Origin: Gracilariopsis chorda
Lineage: Eukaryota > Rhodophyta > Florideophyceae > Gracilariales > Gracilariaceae
Length of the DNA: 64,000 nucleotides
Direction of reading: 5' to 3'
NCBI GenBank assembly: GCA_003194525.1
Contig: NBIV01000181.1
Coordinates: 62,001 to 126,000, forward strand
This document shows, piece by piece, positions 46,894-59,554 of the stretch. The stretch's first letter is position 1. Each line of letters starts with the position of its first letter. The translations under genes were made by a program, and so were the position numbers. Under the pieces are notes generated by a model, which worked only from the letters and a program-made list of their open reading frames with translations, did not search any database and was not told the origin of the DNA.

Positions 46894-49362
46894 CTACATG
46901 TTCAGGATTCCAGTGATTGTATCTAGTTCGCTTCGTAACGAAGCTAGTTCTTGGAGCAAGTCATTCGCACCGTCGTCATCCGCCTCACCCGACCCTGACC
47001 CTCCTGGTCGTCCTTCGTTAGCTCTTACTCTTGTCTTAGTTTGTTGTGCTACCCCGCCATTTCTTGGCGCTTCCGCTGCAGCAGACGCATTGTCTTCCGG
47101 TCTTCCACGAGCTTGGAGACGACTTCTGAATCTCTGAAACAAGGACGGAATCGCTCCAGCCCCGCCATGTTCTCCAAAGTCCCCAGTTGTCGTCACATCC
47201 AACGTAGCCTCAACGGAGCTTTCACCTTCAATGCTCCCCGTGCTTCTCTGTCCACTTACCCTATCGCCCGTTGTGATTGTACTAGATTCCTCACTCACCT
47301 CACCAGTTTTGGCCCTGTCCTCTTGTTTATTCAGTCCTATCAGCATCCCTGTCTGTACTTCTCTCACAGCATCCAGTTGTTGTCGCATAACAGAACCCCA
47401 TCTTACCTGAAGACTCTGTTCTGTAGCGTAGTCTCTTCTCGCGGTTCCGGCTGAATGTTGCGGAGGAGCTTCCTCAATTTCCTTGCGAACGGTTCCAAGT
47501 TTGTCTGCAACAGCTGTCAACACCGGTTGCACATGTGGCTTCAATCCCCATGTGTTTTCGCGCATGTTGCGCACAACTGCTTCTAGTCGCAAGATACGTT
47601 CCTTCCATAATGCTCGAGCACCTACCAATTCAGGTAAAAGCTGCTCTGCTGCAACTTCGCTTTCATCATCTCCATCCTTTTGAGCCGCATCTTGTTCGTT
47701 CTTCATATTTGAAGCCGGAATCCTTCGATGAGCTGTTTCAAATTCCAACTGTCGTCGTACAGAACGTGGAGCATGTCGTTTTCGAGGAGGTGATCCATCC
47801 CCTCTCGTGTTCTTATCAACGGCATCGCCCATAACCTGAACACCGCTTGCACCACCCCCCGCATTAGCACCGTGGCTATCCTTATCCGACCCCGCATGAA
47901 CATCTGCATCCAAAGACATATCTTGTCGACTCCTGCGTGCAGAATTCTCTGAAATATAAACACGAGAACTCTCAACGAGTGAGGCTTCTCTAGCCACTAG
48001 TTCCAATTCCCTTGTCTCCAGCATGGCCTCGCGAAGATCAATAGATCGTTTCATATTATCAAAGTTGGCACGTTCATTCTCAACTTCACGTTCTCGCGCA
48101 TCGATAGCTTTTTCTCGTTCTGTTACCGCGGCATGGGCGCGACGAATGGAGCGTTCCCTTCTCGCAAGCGTCTTTTCAGATTGTGCGATGACCGTTTCAC
48201 GATGACTCAACTTGGATTCCCTTTGCAAAAGTTCGCGTTCCTTCTTGTGCATGCCCTCTTCCCTTCTATCATGTTCAGTGCGCGTGTCATCCAGAGAACG
48301 TATACTTTCTCTCAACTCTGTGGTTTGCAGTGATATTTTGTCCTGTTCATTGGATAAACGCGTCTCAAGAACGTCGAGGTCATGTTCCCTTTGTCTGGTG
48401 GCAAGCTCTTTATCGCGGAGTGCCTTCTCCCTGTCACTAATCGTAGCCTGCACCGCTTCAAGTTCAGCACGGTGATCGTTCAACACCTTGCTCCGTGAGC
48501 GCATCTCACGGAGCGCATTGAGGGCCATTTGGACGCCCTTGGGCACATCGTCACGAATAGATACAGTATCTCTGTGCTCAAATGAGGCAAATTCATCCAC
48601 AAAAGTCTGCAAAGGGGTAACAACGCGCTCAAACTGCTCCAACCACGACAAGCGATCGGACTTGACCGTAATCGCAGCTTCCGAAGCGTCGACATCGCGT
48701 TCGCGTTTACGAACAGCTGCTTCAAGTGACTCAAGTCGTTCTGCGAGTGTTTCCAATCTGCTCTTCTCCTCTGCGATACGTCTTGCCTCATTGGCCATTC
48801 TGGAAAGCTCAGAGCGCGCCGCATCGAGCTCAGTACTGATGGAGTGCTTTGATTCGATCAGAGTGGCGTACTCCTTTTCGAGCAAGTGTAACTCTGAAGT
48901 CTTATCCTCAAGCACATTTTTAGTGTTGCGAAGTTCATCTTTGTTCTTCGAAATAGCAGCGGCAAGTTTTCTACCCTTCTCAGCGCGCTGCTCCCATCGC
49001 GAGAGTTGACGCTGTCTAGCCGCAACGTCCCTCAAAAAGGCGGTCATTTCCGAGCGCATGCGTCTTTCCAAAGATGCCAAAGCCCTTTCATGAGCGCGAA
49101 GCGCGCTTCCACGACTCTCCAAGCGCGCCTCCGCGGTGCGCAAGGCGTGGGCGCGACTGTCGAGGGCGACGGATAGACTCTTCATGTGGGCGGCGTAACT
49201 GTCGAGAAGCTTGCTGTGGGGTGGAGTGGAGGGAGGAGAGGGCGGGGCGGACATGGGTGGGGAGGACGGTGCAAGCTCTGCTGGAGCCATCGTGGTCGCG
49301 CTGCGGACTGCGGGAGAAGCATCACTGAGCGAGGGACGCCCTTGCTGTGTATGGGTCCACAT
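46894..49362 (-). CDS. Large coiled-coil protein, unknown function
   Basis: 822 residues from ATG 49362, or 798 from ATG 49290 (MAPAELAPSSPP); the frame itself begins at GTG. After a Pro/Ser-rich head, residues from about 85 to 500 are nearly continuous coiled coil (repeated REHDLDVLETRL, RERSIRRAHAAVTEREKAIDAREREVENERANFD). A charged Gly/Ser-rich segment follows, then a short helical stretch around LLPELVGARALWKERILRLEAVVRNMRENTW and a low-complexity tail ending with a small helix, LLQELASLRSELDTITGI. There are no membrane spans or known domain. The build resembles golgins, centrosomal or cytoskeletal scaffolds, but no family is recognisable. It has plausible codon use and no internal stops. 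Confidence 0.8.
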   Translation of the reverse strand: MWTHTQQGRPSLSDASPAVRSATTMAPAELAPSSPPMSAPPSPPSTPPHSKLLDSYAAHMKSLSVALDSRAHALRTAEARLESRGSALRAHERALASLERRMRSEMTAFLRDVAARQRQLSRWEQRAEKGRKLAAAISKNKDELRNTKNVLEDKTSELHLLEKEYATLIESKHSISTELDAARSELSRMANEARRIAEEKSRLETLAERLESLEAAVRKRERDVDASEAAITVKSDRLSWLEQFERVVTPLQTFVDEFASFEHRDTVSIRDDVPKGVQMALNALREMRSRSKVLNDHRAELEAVQATISDREKALRDKELATRQREHDLDVLETRLSNEQDKISLQTTELRESIRSLDDTRTEHDRREEGMHKKERELLQRESKLSHRETVIAQSEKTLARRERSIRRAHAAVTEREKAIDAREREVENERANFDNMKRSIDLREAMLETRELELVAREASLVESSRVYISENSARRSRQDMSLDADVHAGSDKDSHGANAGGGASGVQVMGDAVDKNTRGDGSPPRKRHAPRSVRRQLEFETAHRRIPASNMKNEQDAAQKDGDDESEVAAEQLLPELVGARALWKERILRLEAVVRNMRENTWGLKPHVQPVLTAVADKLGTVRKEIEEAPPQHSAGTARRDYATEQSLQVRWGSVMRQQLDAVREVQTGMLIGLNKQEDRAKTGEVSEESSTITTGDRVSGQRSTGSIEGESSVEATLDVTTTGDFGEHGGAGAIPSLFQRFRSRLQARGRPEDNASAAAEAPRNGGVAQQTKTRVRANEGRPGGSGSGEADDDGANDLLQELASLRSELDTITGILNM

Positions 49363-52300
49363 ACTGTACAACTCTTCACCCTCGCGTGTAACGGTCGCAC
49401 ATGGACAACATGACGTTTCACAGCTGCGACGTGACACGTGGAGCGCATTTTGCTTTTTATTGTTGAATTGTGCTGCGCACAAACGTCGACTGCGTCGAGC
49501 GCCTACGTCGCTCACGCATGTGCATTTGCCACACTCTCAAGAGGAAGCTTCAGCCCTACCTGTGCCCAACACTCCCGCAAGAACTCACTACAGAACCTCT
49601 TCTTCATGGCCCTTTTCTTTCCGAGCTTATCTCCCATGAAGCGTTGAAGGCATGACCGACGTGTTTCCGCGATGATCACGTATCTTGCGACGCAAACCCA
49701 CCAAGGGTACGTCAAGTACATGCATCGCTGCCTTTATGCTCTCACTTGCCTCATTCAACCAGCGATTTCCGGGCCCTATAATCGTTTATCTAACTTCTTA
49801 GTCTAGCATAACAGCTAAAAATCCGACATTCAGCGTTCTCTTGGCAACCAGCACAATGCCTTTTACCGCTCTATTCCAAACCCACTTCTCCAGAAAACGC
49901 TGCAAGCCCAGTTGTTCTCTGAACGAGGTTTCAAAAGTCTAAACTTCTGACTTTCGTCTTTCCCGAACTTTAAGCTAACTGAAAATCAATATTTTCTCGC
50001 TGCTACTAATTCTACTACTCCGAACAAAACGCTCTCTCTTCACTACGGGACCAATCACCTGGTTGTTGTGTTACGAACTCTATCATTCCATTTCATCATT
50101 TCAGACAATCGTTTGGTAGTTCCTTCTGAATGAGCTATGCTCTTTTACACATATACAACCTGAAAGAGATCTCGTCAAGATTTACTTCTTCTAGAATTCG
50201 GCCTGTTCAACTTTTTACCAGTAGTCTCCTAGGATGGGTAAATAACATAGAACCGACTTCCTTGTATGTCAATCAAATAATTCTACTCCTCAGGACACTA
50301 GTATAGAACTGGAAACGCGCTTTCGGCTACATGAATATCTTTCTTCCTCTCAAGACCCAAATCTATCTTCTGCGTCTTCAGCATCAACAAACACAACTCT
50401 ATCATATTCTTGACTTATGTCCTGTATCGGACTCGTTTCCAAGTCGGGTTAACTGTTCAACATCTTTGTTTGTGCTAGCAGTGAAAAGTATCGAAATGAA
50501 CTTTTCGAACTGTTAAGTGGGGCACTCTGTCAACCGATCTTGCATGCGAAAGTCTTTCGAATTTACCAACTTGAAAAGTGCATTCTCATACTATTTACAT
50601 GAAGAAGCCGTTTAAAGCGATCAGTTTGGCACTGGAGACAGATCAAACCCCTAAAGTGCGACAGGACTTGTGTGTCTCTTTTTGTTACTTCAAGATTAGG
50701 AACAACTCCGCTTCTAAAGGCAAAAGCACCAGGAGCTAGGACAGCACGGATTGTTTGACAAAGAGTCGCGTTATGACCCTCACGACAGCAGCCACAATAC
50801 GAACCTCCACTTGGAAGAAGTGTTTCCTAACTATAATGACTGGTCCCGGGTGTCATATAACCTGTCTTATGTTTTCCACATCTTCATTAATCTGTCACCT
50901 GTTTGAGGTCGTAATACTTCTTTCGCGCCAAAACCAGGTCAGAAGTTCCGGAATAGAGCACAGCAGACGGACTACGAATCGCGTGGATTCCCCGAACACA
51001 AAAAGATGAAGCAAAAGGTTTTTTGAGGATGCACGGCGGAACTGGCGACAACCTTTACTGCTGACAGACACCCCTTCATTTGCTATCTCCTCTATACTTC
51101 TGTGTGATTTGACGAACACGAAGGATCGGGAAATTGCAACTGCAAATGGGCCAAACGAAGTTTCTTCGCACTGTCATTCTGCTGTGCGTGCTTGTACTGT
51201 GGTACCTTGGTATTTCAATATCTCTTTGAGCACTCTAAAACTAAGCATCCCCTAACTTACCCCACTACTGCAATTCTCCTCTAATATCAAAGGTAGACCC
51301 AGTTTTTAAGAGGAAGGCTTAGCCTTCCCGAAAGCTTTTAGGGGATTCAAGGAACAACCAACGGCTACAGGGGTGGGGATGTAGGATAACCTTCATAGCC
51401 TTCTTACCCCTACTCGAAACCGCGGAGGATAAACTAACCCTTAATACACTCTTGTGGCTACTAAGGGAAAACGGTAGCAGAACATATATGCACAGTATTC
51501 TTATTATTAATCCCAGTTCGAATAATCTGTCAAATCATTGTAGCCTATTCTACGCAAGGACAGAACATGAATATTCGAGACAAGCGGATTGATGCCTCCA
51601 AGTCATCGATGCGCCTCACAGAGCCCGTCCTGATATATCGGATATCGGTATGAGTCATCTATTTCGTAAAGATGTGATCGGCGAATCCTCGTGGTCCATG
51701 AACATACATTTCAGTACTTAGCCTACCATTCGTTCCCTTCAAGAGATGTGACATATTTCGTAACAGTACAGCACTTCGCTTGTCAAGCAATATGGATTCA
51801 TATATGCGTTTGATCCATCTGTTTTTGAGGACAGCTTAAAATGTAAGACATGGATAATTGCATGTGAGCTGTACAATCCGATATGTTCAAAACACCAAAG
51901 AGAATTCTTTCTATTGACGCATATGTGGCCCTGTGTCTTGAAGCAATAAGAAAAGCAAAAGTCCTGCTGGGCTGATTTGTTCTTGAGAAAACCATTCTCG
52001 TTCCGAGGAGGAAAGCGTGAATATTGTACTAAACCATTTGTCACCTTGTGTGTTGTTCTCGATGTTCCGAACGCAGATCGTTTAGGGCACAGTGCATATC
52101 ATTGTCGTGAATATATCAAGAAAGCAAGGTTCTTGCCTCGGGCAGTTTCTCTCAGCTTGTCATTGGCAAACATTGACCTCGGTCCGTACAGCCTTCGGAT
52201 AAAAGATACCAGACATTTCAAGGGGCATCACAAAAATTTCAAGCATCGCCATTTTTCGCTCGAAGTCCTGGTCACGTGTTGAGTTCCATACTTCAGATTG

Positions 52301-52552
52301 GAAGATGTGTGACGAACGCAGAAGCATGACATGTGGGACATACATACCCTAGCACATACAAACAGTACGGTACAAGAAATGGGACAGCTTCATGAAAAAG
52401 GAAAGGAGTCTGTCTCTAAAAACTCCCACCCAATATCTCCCAGAGTTTTCCTCCAACGTATAAGACCACAGACTCGTGAGTAAGTTATGCACAACTCAAT
52501 AGCTACAACAAACACATATTCACGCATTGCTTAGGAAAAAGCGACCTTGATA
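49363..52552. other. AT-richer gene desert
   Basis: About 3.2 kb with no supported gene. Upstream of the coiled-coil gene (49363-49720) several overlapping short frames exist, all without motifs. A palindrome GGAAGGCTTAGCCTTCC lies at about 51312-51328, inside a patch where TCCCCTAA (near 51249) and TTAGGGGA (near 51347) are inverted; this could be a worn hairpin or MITE but has no clear ends. Confidence 0.5.
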
Positions 52553-53787
52553 ATGACTCATCTTCGATCTGGATCTCGTCATAGTCAAGACACGAAAAGC
52601 AGTTCTGGAATAATACTGTTAGCAAAGCATCTAGTCCGGATAGAAGAAGGCTTACCTACCAGACATGGGACTATATTCCCCGTATCGGATGATATTCCAG
52701 AGCAGTTTGATCCCAACAACCCACCACATGGAATATCCAAGAACTCGAAAGAAGCCAGGTTGCTGAACAGGTTGTACAATAGTAAGACCTTAGTCAAGTG
52801 CCATATTGAAAGCTGTAAGAGGACTTTCAAAGGCTTTGGTGATATATTGGTATGTTCGCCTTCTTCTCATGTTAACTGTCTAAGAACCTAGACCACAACG
52901 TACCATTGCATTATCTAACGCAGTAGAAAATGAACTGGTAATGAATGCGCAGAGGCACAAAAGGACTGAGCGAGATGAAGCATCGGTAGGTAATTAAACT
53001 GGACTAAAGAAGCATACCCGCTAGAAATTCAAAAGGCTCTTGTTGACCATGGCTTATTCAATCTTATTGCGCTTATAGGAGAGGAAACGAAGAGCGCGGA
53101 ATATTTACAACCGTGAAGGAACGACGCAGCTGAGAAAAGTATGTAAACCTGAAACCCATAGTTGGCAGAAGCTTCAAAGTCTAACTCACAGATTCTTCAT
53201 TTCTTCGCATTTCAGAAACGAAGAACCAGACGTCATCGCACTTCCCGAGTGCACATATGCGTGGATGAAAGCTGCTTGGCCTCCTTCAACAAAGGCTTCA
53301 ACGCAAACCGCCATTTCTACACGTATGCTATTTCATTCCTTTCCAGCACAAACGGCCTTTTCTAACACTGATTCATTCTTATAATCGCGACACTAGGCAA
53401 CACGTCGGTATCTGTGACAGAAATCGTCTGAAAAGAACGGCAGCAGATGAAAGCACTGCTTCGAGGAGCATGGATTCTTCTGAAAGTTCATCCAAGGCTA
53501 TCATGGAAGAAGAAAGCTCAAAAAATATGACGAATATGGAAAGAACTTCTATTCAAGCGCTATGTAGGGATTTTGGAGCATCTCCAGCATCGGTGGATGA
53601 CTCGGATTCAAGAAAAGAGGAATGCATGAAAGAAAATTGTAGTGATGATGCAACTGTGTCTAATGAAGTTCGTAAGGAGATTCGAGAAGGGGCTCTAACG
53701 TTGATACAACTTAAGTATCATAACCCGGATAGTCGGGGAGGGATTGGACCGCGTATGGGTAGAGTGGTGGACACCTTGCGACAATGA
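52553..53787 (+). CDS. C2H2 zinc-finger protein, five short exons
   Basis: Predicted exons 52553-52849, 52953-52985, 53080-53139, 53216-53322 and 53397-53787, all with GT-AG introns (GTATGT, GTAGGT, GTATGT, GTATGC donors; acceptors ...GCGCAG, ...CTTATAG, ...ATTTCAG, ...CACTAG), sizes 103, 94, 76 and 74 bp. All joints keep frame, giving about 295 residues. A degenerate finger KCHIESCKRTFKGFGDIL-RH spans the first joint (second His missing). A complete one, CVDESCLASFNKGFNANRHFYTQH, is made by joining exons 4 and 5 (C-x4-C-x12-H-x4-H). Basic KRKRRARN and KRRTRRHR segments lie between, and an acidic Ser-rich C terminus follows. Probably a nuclear DNA-binding protein. It is supported by splice logic and the finger, not by known orthologues; the 5' end could extend. 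Confidence 0.62.
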
Positions 53788-54991
53788 TGGTCTTGAATGG
53801 GAACAGTGCCGAAAAAGCGGAAATGGGGTGTGGATGACGTCATTCTTGTTGATGTGCAACAACATTTGTGAAAGCCAAAGCATGGCCATACGTTGAGATT
53901 GATGTAAAACAGATGAGATTCATTTCTGTTGTAGACGTGAAGGTGATATTCACCATGATGACTGTGATGTACTTCCGTACATGGGAGGGTAACCCTTTAG
54001 CAGTAGCGCTCTACAGAAATGTGGCAGTGACGGTGCTAAGTTTCTTTTCCTTTCCGTCTGAAGTTCATGCCAGTACCCTTGGGTACCAACGTCAATATCA
54101 AAACATGCTACCCTAAGGGTACGTAGATCGAGGGAAATAGAAGTTGATACGCAGTCGATTCTAAAACCAAAACCGGCAATTGCGAAAAGGGCAAACTGTC
54201 AAGACAAGGCCTTGCATGGGTACAAGCCGATCCGCCTTCACGAGGTGTACTCGTCTTCCTTCCGTCAACGAGGGAAGCGAAATGGACAGGCGATTGGGTC
54301 TCTCACGGAGTCCAACAAGCTTTCAGCTTTTTTCAAGGCCTTGCATCACGGACTTTTGAGAGCAACTCCTCCTTCAGACCAAAAAAGAAAAGCCTATGAG
54401 AGTGGTAAAGGGTCAGGGCTTTTCGAAGGCAGATACATCAGTACGTAACTTTATAGTGGCGAAGTCTTGGTATGTCCATGCCGTAACCTCATCTGAAAGA
54501 CTCTGCTCCTGCCGAAGCAAACGAAAGCAGTACGAAGGGTAGCGTTCTCCAACGCCATGATTTCACGAAGCGAAAGGCCCGGTCTGCTGAAGAGGTGATT
54601 ATGGACGAACTGCGGAGAGAGGAGTTCTTCGATAAGAGCTCCTACAATGCTTCCGGAATTAGTAGGGTGGGCCCGTATACATACATACCGAGGGGTACTC
54701 ACATGGTGGAACTGCTATATCAATGGTTGCGAGCTAGTGTATCCAGTACTGAAGACTGTACACGTATTTCGGCGGCTTCGGAGCTGCATAGTTCAAGCTT
54801 CCTGACGGTTGAACGCACGCGAAAGTAACGCCGCCCGTGGGGCAAAGGTCAACGACGGCGATTTCTGGGACGTCAATGCCGCGCTCCGCATTTCATTGTC
54901 GAATGGAGTGAAGAGCGCCACTTCGCTGCGCAAGTGGACCGAATGTACGCACAGCCCCGTGAACTTTTACGACGGGGTGATCATGTAAGAG
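53788..54991. other. Intergenic, no gene seen
   Basis: 1.2 kb. Short inverted TACCC/GGGTA sequences occur at about 54073-54122 (GTACCCTTGGGTAC and TACCCTAAGGGTA). Small open frames at 54212-54448 and 54595-54828 have no motifs. The last 150 bp are GC-richer and probably contain the ABC-transporter promoter. Confidence 0.45.
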
Positions 54992-57724
54992 ATGCGTGTG
55001 TCTCCGTTTGCATACGTCAGTTCATGTTCCTGCGCCGCACCGCACTGTGCACCCGCTCCCGCCTGTGGCCGTAAGCCGCCACGTGCCTTTCGCAGTGCTA
55101 CAAACCCCCATCACGCCAGGGTCTCCAAAGCATTCGCTGCTCATCCTTCGGGGATGACGTCGAAGAAGGCGTTCAAGCTCCCGTGCATCTGTCGCTCTAC
55201 TTTTGTTCCACCAGCGGCTCAACCTTTGATGTCACAGCGCCATCTCCGTCAATCCAACTTCCGCAAGCCTTCCCCAACCATGTCCCAGACGCATTCCGAA
55301 CCTTTCTACTCCGAGCTATCCGCACAATCATCTAGCGATGACCACTTGCTCTACGAAGAACAGATACAATTTCCCGTCCACTGGAAAACCACATTGCGTC
55401 TTGTAACGCCCTACATTCGACCGGCAAACACTTATTACACCCTGCTTTCAATTCTGTCCATGTGCACACTCTTGCTATCAACCGTTTTGAAGCTGCTCAT
55501 TCCCTACATCATCAAACTCATATTAGACTCCATAACAGACACTAAAACGTTATCCGTTCCACTCTTCTGCATTCTCTTCTCCGCTAACTGCGTTGTCAAC
55601 ATTCTTCAGTTTGTTCGCACGATCACTTACTCCACGATTGAATGCGACGCTTCACGACGGTTTGGAATTGATGTTTACCAGCATTTACACATGCTGTGCG
55701 CCTCTTTTCACTCAAACAGACGTGTTGGACAATTGTGTAAGATCATTGACAAAGGCACGGATGCTTTGGATACTATCGTCGATCTTGTTCTCTTTACCAT
55801 ACTTCCAACGTATGTATCTGTTCAGGTGTCTCGTGCTTGTCGCTTGTTGCAGCCTTTCTGACGTTTTGGGTAGCGTCTTTGAAGCTGTTGTTGTCATCAA
55901 TGTATTCTGCAAACTGCAAGTGCCTCTCATTGCAATAGCCAATACCGTTTTGGTCATCCTTTTCTTCCTTGTTTCTTTCTGCGCTACGCGCTTCACGTAT
56001 GTTTCACAACACTGTATCTTATATCAGCAGCCTTGAATCTGACGTTCTATTATATGCAGCATCGTAACAAGAAAGCGTGTCAACGAGATCGACAATCAGC
56101 TTGGTGGTAAGTCAGCCTCTTCGTCCTTATCTCTTCCACGTAAGTCCCCTCACAATCATATCCTAAATCCTATTGTTTTTTCGTTCTCTACCTTGCTGCA
56201 ATTGAAGACAGGGTAAGTACAATCATTTCCTAGACTTCACGAAATACTCCGTACAACTGACTCATCTGTCAGGCCATTGACGGCTTGCTCAACCATGAAA
56301 CCGTCAAAGCGTTTGCCATGGAAGCTTATGAAGTAGACTTGTACTCCTGGTTAGAGTCTGTCTTCCAGGAATTGTACATCAAGTTTCGCCTTTCTGTTGA
56401 TGCCCAGCAGCTGTTACAGCGCATGATCGAAGCAATTGCACTCGCCATATCGCTCTATCTGGCTGGCATTGCAGTCGTGGAAAATCGCATGACCGCCGGA
56501 GATTTCGTATTGGTTGCCTCTTATGTGAAACAGTTATTCGAACCACTTGCGGTACGTTGAGCATGTCTTGTAGTTACGCTTATTGTATCGCACTGACATT
56601 CTTGCAGACCATCGCTTCGTCCTATCGGCTTCTCGCGCAATCCGTAATTGATCTTGAAAAATGTGTCATGCTGCTTACCATCGAGTCCTCCGTCAAGGAT
56701 CTACCGGGTGCTGTCAGCTTCCATTTGCTTGACCGTGACGTGGTCTCCAAACGCGTCGGCGAAGTCGAGTTTGATAATGTTTCCTTCTCTTATTCCAGTG
56801 CCGACTGTGCGGGTACGGAAAATGGTCTGCGAAACGTATCGTTCAAAGTCGCACCAGGTAGCACCGTTGCATTAGTCGGAGCATCTGGTGTAGGGAAAAG
56901 GTAACCCAGCTGAGCCCATGTTGCGTGCCCTTTCACTGTCACTTGCTAACTAGATTCAAAGCACCATTCTGAGATTGTTGCTACGGTTTTATGATGTTAC
57001 AGATGGGGCGATACGAATTGATGGGCGGGACATTCGATCATTTACTCAAGCATCCTTACGTCGTAACATTGGTATTGTAGCACAGGAAACGGTAATGTAT
57101 CGCGTTTACACACATGCAATTAGTATTCAAAGGATTCTCTAACTCGCGTCAGGCTCTTTTCAACCAAACACTGCGAGATAATATTGCGTATGGCAGAACA
57201 GGCGCGTCTGATGAAGAAATCATGGAGGCTGCTGCAGCATCAGCGTTAACTTCTCTGATAAAGAGCTTACCACAGGGACTGGACTCATTGGTAGGCGAAC
57301 GCGGCATTCGACTATCGGGTGGAGAACGACAACGCGTAGGATGCGCGCGATGTATTCTGAAATCGCCTGCGATTGTGTTGCTTGATGAAGCAACTTCAGC
57401 TCTTGTAAGTTGACCATTTCCCTGCCATCCTCTCACACTGCACACACTGACGTACAGCAGGATACGCAAACTGAACGCGAGATTCAGGCACACCTGCGCC
57501 GGGTCTGCAAGAACCGCACAACAATTATAGTGGCGCATAGGCTTTCAACAGTTGTTGTGGCTGATGAGATCATAGTTCTGGGAAACAAGGGAGCAAATGG
57601 AGCGATATCAGTAGTTGAGCGCGGATCCCACGAGGATTTGTTGAAGAAGGACGGATTCTATGCAACGCTTTGGGCTATCCAGACACAACAGAACAAGATA
57701 GGCGAGGAACCTACTGGGTTTTAG
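54992..57724 (+). CDS. Half-size ABC transporter, ABCB6/ABCB7 (HMT1/ATM1) group, nine exons
   Basis: Exons 54992-55809, 55853-55996, 56060-56106, 56208-56212, 56273-56551, 56608-56900, 56962-57091, 57153-57404 and 57461-57724; introns 43-101 bp, all GT-AG. The spliced frame is continuous, about 743 residues. An N-terminal region of about 100 residues could be a mitochondrial or plastid presequence; later ATGs are possible starts. One six-helix membrane domain precedes one ATPase domain: [13 protein letters not shown], Walker A GASGVGKST (made across an exon joint), Q-loop VAQET, signature LSGGERQR, Walker [13 protein letters not shown] (also across a joint) and H-loop IIVAHRLST. The half-size plan and NHETVK motif fit mitochondrial Fe-S/glutathione exporters (ATM1/ABCB7) or vacuolar HMT1/ABCB6; which one is open. 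Exon 4 is only 5 nt. Confidence 0.88.
56208..56212 (+). other. 5-nt microexon of the ABC transporter
   Basis: ACAGG, flanked by ...TTGAAG and GTAAGT. With the final G of exon 3 it encodes Asp-Arg, giving [18 protein letters not shown]. Human ABCB7 has the same spacing (DNDAGNAAIDSLLNYETVK), and without the five bases the frame breaks. Confidence 0.82.
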
Positions 57725-59554
57725 TCTTGCAAATAACTTGGAACACCTTGAACCCCTTATGGGCCCGAGGACACCAGTGGTAACGCTTTCGCGAGTGACG
57801 TTGATTCTTGACATTGCTGTGGCTCACGCGCCGCTACCTTTAGCACTAGCCACGGTGACACTTGAAAACAGTTCTTTTATCATATTATATACTCCTGCAA
57901 GATTGTCATCTATGGAAACGAGGAAAGGCGCGCGTGAATCATGCGACAAGACCACAGCTTCGACTCATTGGTTCTTGGGGGCGAGGATTAAAGTGCGTGT
58001 CCCCAATCTTTCAGATTTATCAGAAACTCAGGCCGCAAAGAAGGAGGACGAAACTTTTATACTTACGAGCGATTAACAGAGAGGCTACTATTGACCCCTC
58101 ATGTGGGGCCTAAAGTTTCGCTCGCATGCTTCCATATGATGCTGCTATGTGCGATTTGTAGAGTGTACAAACGTGACTTTTAAGGGCTTGAAATCTCAAC
58201 ATCCTAATGTCCTGCTCCCACCATCCTGTCTGCTTGTTTTGTTGTGTGTGCCAGCCTGGCACTATTGAAATAGGCATTCTTGAGGATAAGAGGTAACAAC
58301 TCATGACGCAGCCGGGTTTTCGGTGTTGTACAAACACAGTGTAACAGGTGACACTGTCTCGAATTTGGAATTGAAGAAGCATAGTTCAAAATGGGCGCAA
58401 TGGGTCTAAGTGGTCTTGTTCACGCTAGAGTATGGTGCACATAAGGGACAGAATTGTCGCTATGAGCTGGACAAGAGATGCTCATCGCCCTGTCAGAAGA
58501 ACAGATTCTAGTAAAGTATTTCCCAGTCGTCGTACACAGAGTAGATTCTGTGTTCCATCTCACTCGTTCATCTGCGCATACGATTATGGGCCGTGGGTGT
58601 ATCCTGGCAATAAGCGACCCAACCCATGCTCGAGCTATATCAAGTCTTTATGAATGAATCTAAACTACAGGTGTGCAGACAGCGTCGATTAAGCTTCAAG
58701 CATTGTACGACGTCTGAATTGTACTCGGTAATCACAATCAGGGTGACAGAGTCATTACATCCAGGGCATACCAAGTCCTCCTTCGTGTGGCATGCTTCAC
58801 TTCACCATAAATCTACCGATAGGTATCTGGGAGACTCGCGGTCGGTTTCTAAGAGGGACAGGCTATGTGGAACAGATTATAAAGGAGTCATACTGTGACT
58901 ATGTTTTCACACTACGGTATTGCAGATAGTGTTGGGAACGGAAGTGGAACTGAAAAAGGAACTGTTTCGCGCCGCAAAATCGGCGCTCCATTTCGCTTCC
59001 CATTGGGTTCGAGGAAAAGGCCGGCATACCTCGAGAACACAGATCGGTTTGTGCGCGTGGAATACTTAGATATCTCAAATTGTTGAGCACAGGTATGAGA
59101 GCCTGCCCTGCTGAACTCATGTCACATCCTTGCCGTCGTATTCCAGTATTGCAGGAACAGGCCACACGGTGCAACAAACAATTCGGTCTATGAAAATCTG
59201 GGCCTCTGTTCCTGAAACGCCCTAGTGCACAAACTATCATCCAGTGAGAACCTTCCGAGAAGGATTGTACCGCTTGTACTCATCGTGACTAGATTCAGGC
59301 AGAAACGCTACAGACTATTGAACACAAACGTACATGGCGAACAGAACCGTGACTAATGGTGGCACTGGACGAAGGATCACCCTGATATACGCTTGTCAAA
59401 CGTGACATAAGTAAACTTGTGTTGGCAGGCTTTTTGACAGTGTTGGTTTTAGCTACAAGCATCGGGCGATACTGCTTCCGTGTAGATACTTATCGCTGCG
59501 CAGGCAAAAGGATGCTGATGCGCAAAGCGGAGTACTTGATCTTGCCCTCTTTCG
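57725..59554. other. Intergenic, no gene seen
   Basis: 1.8 kb of mixed composition with many short frames and no recognisable motif, repeat or RNA gene. Confidence 0.5.
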
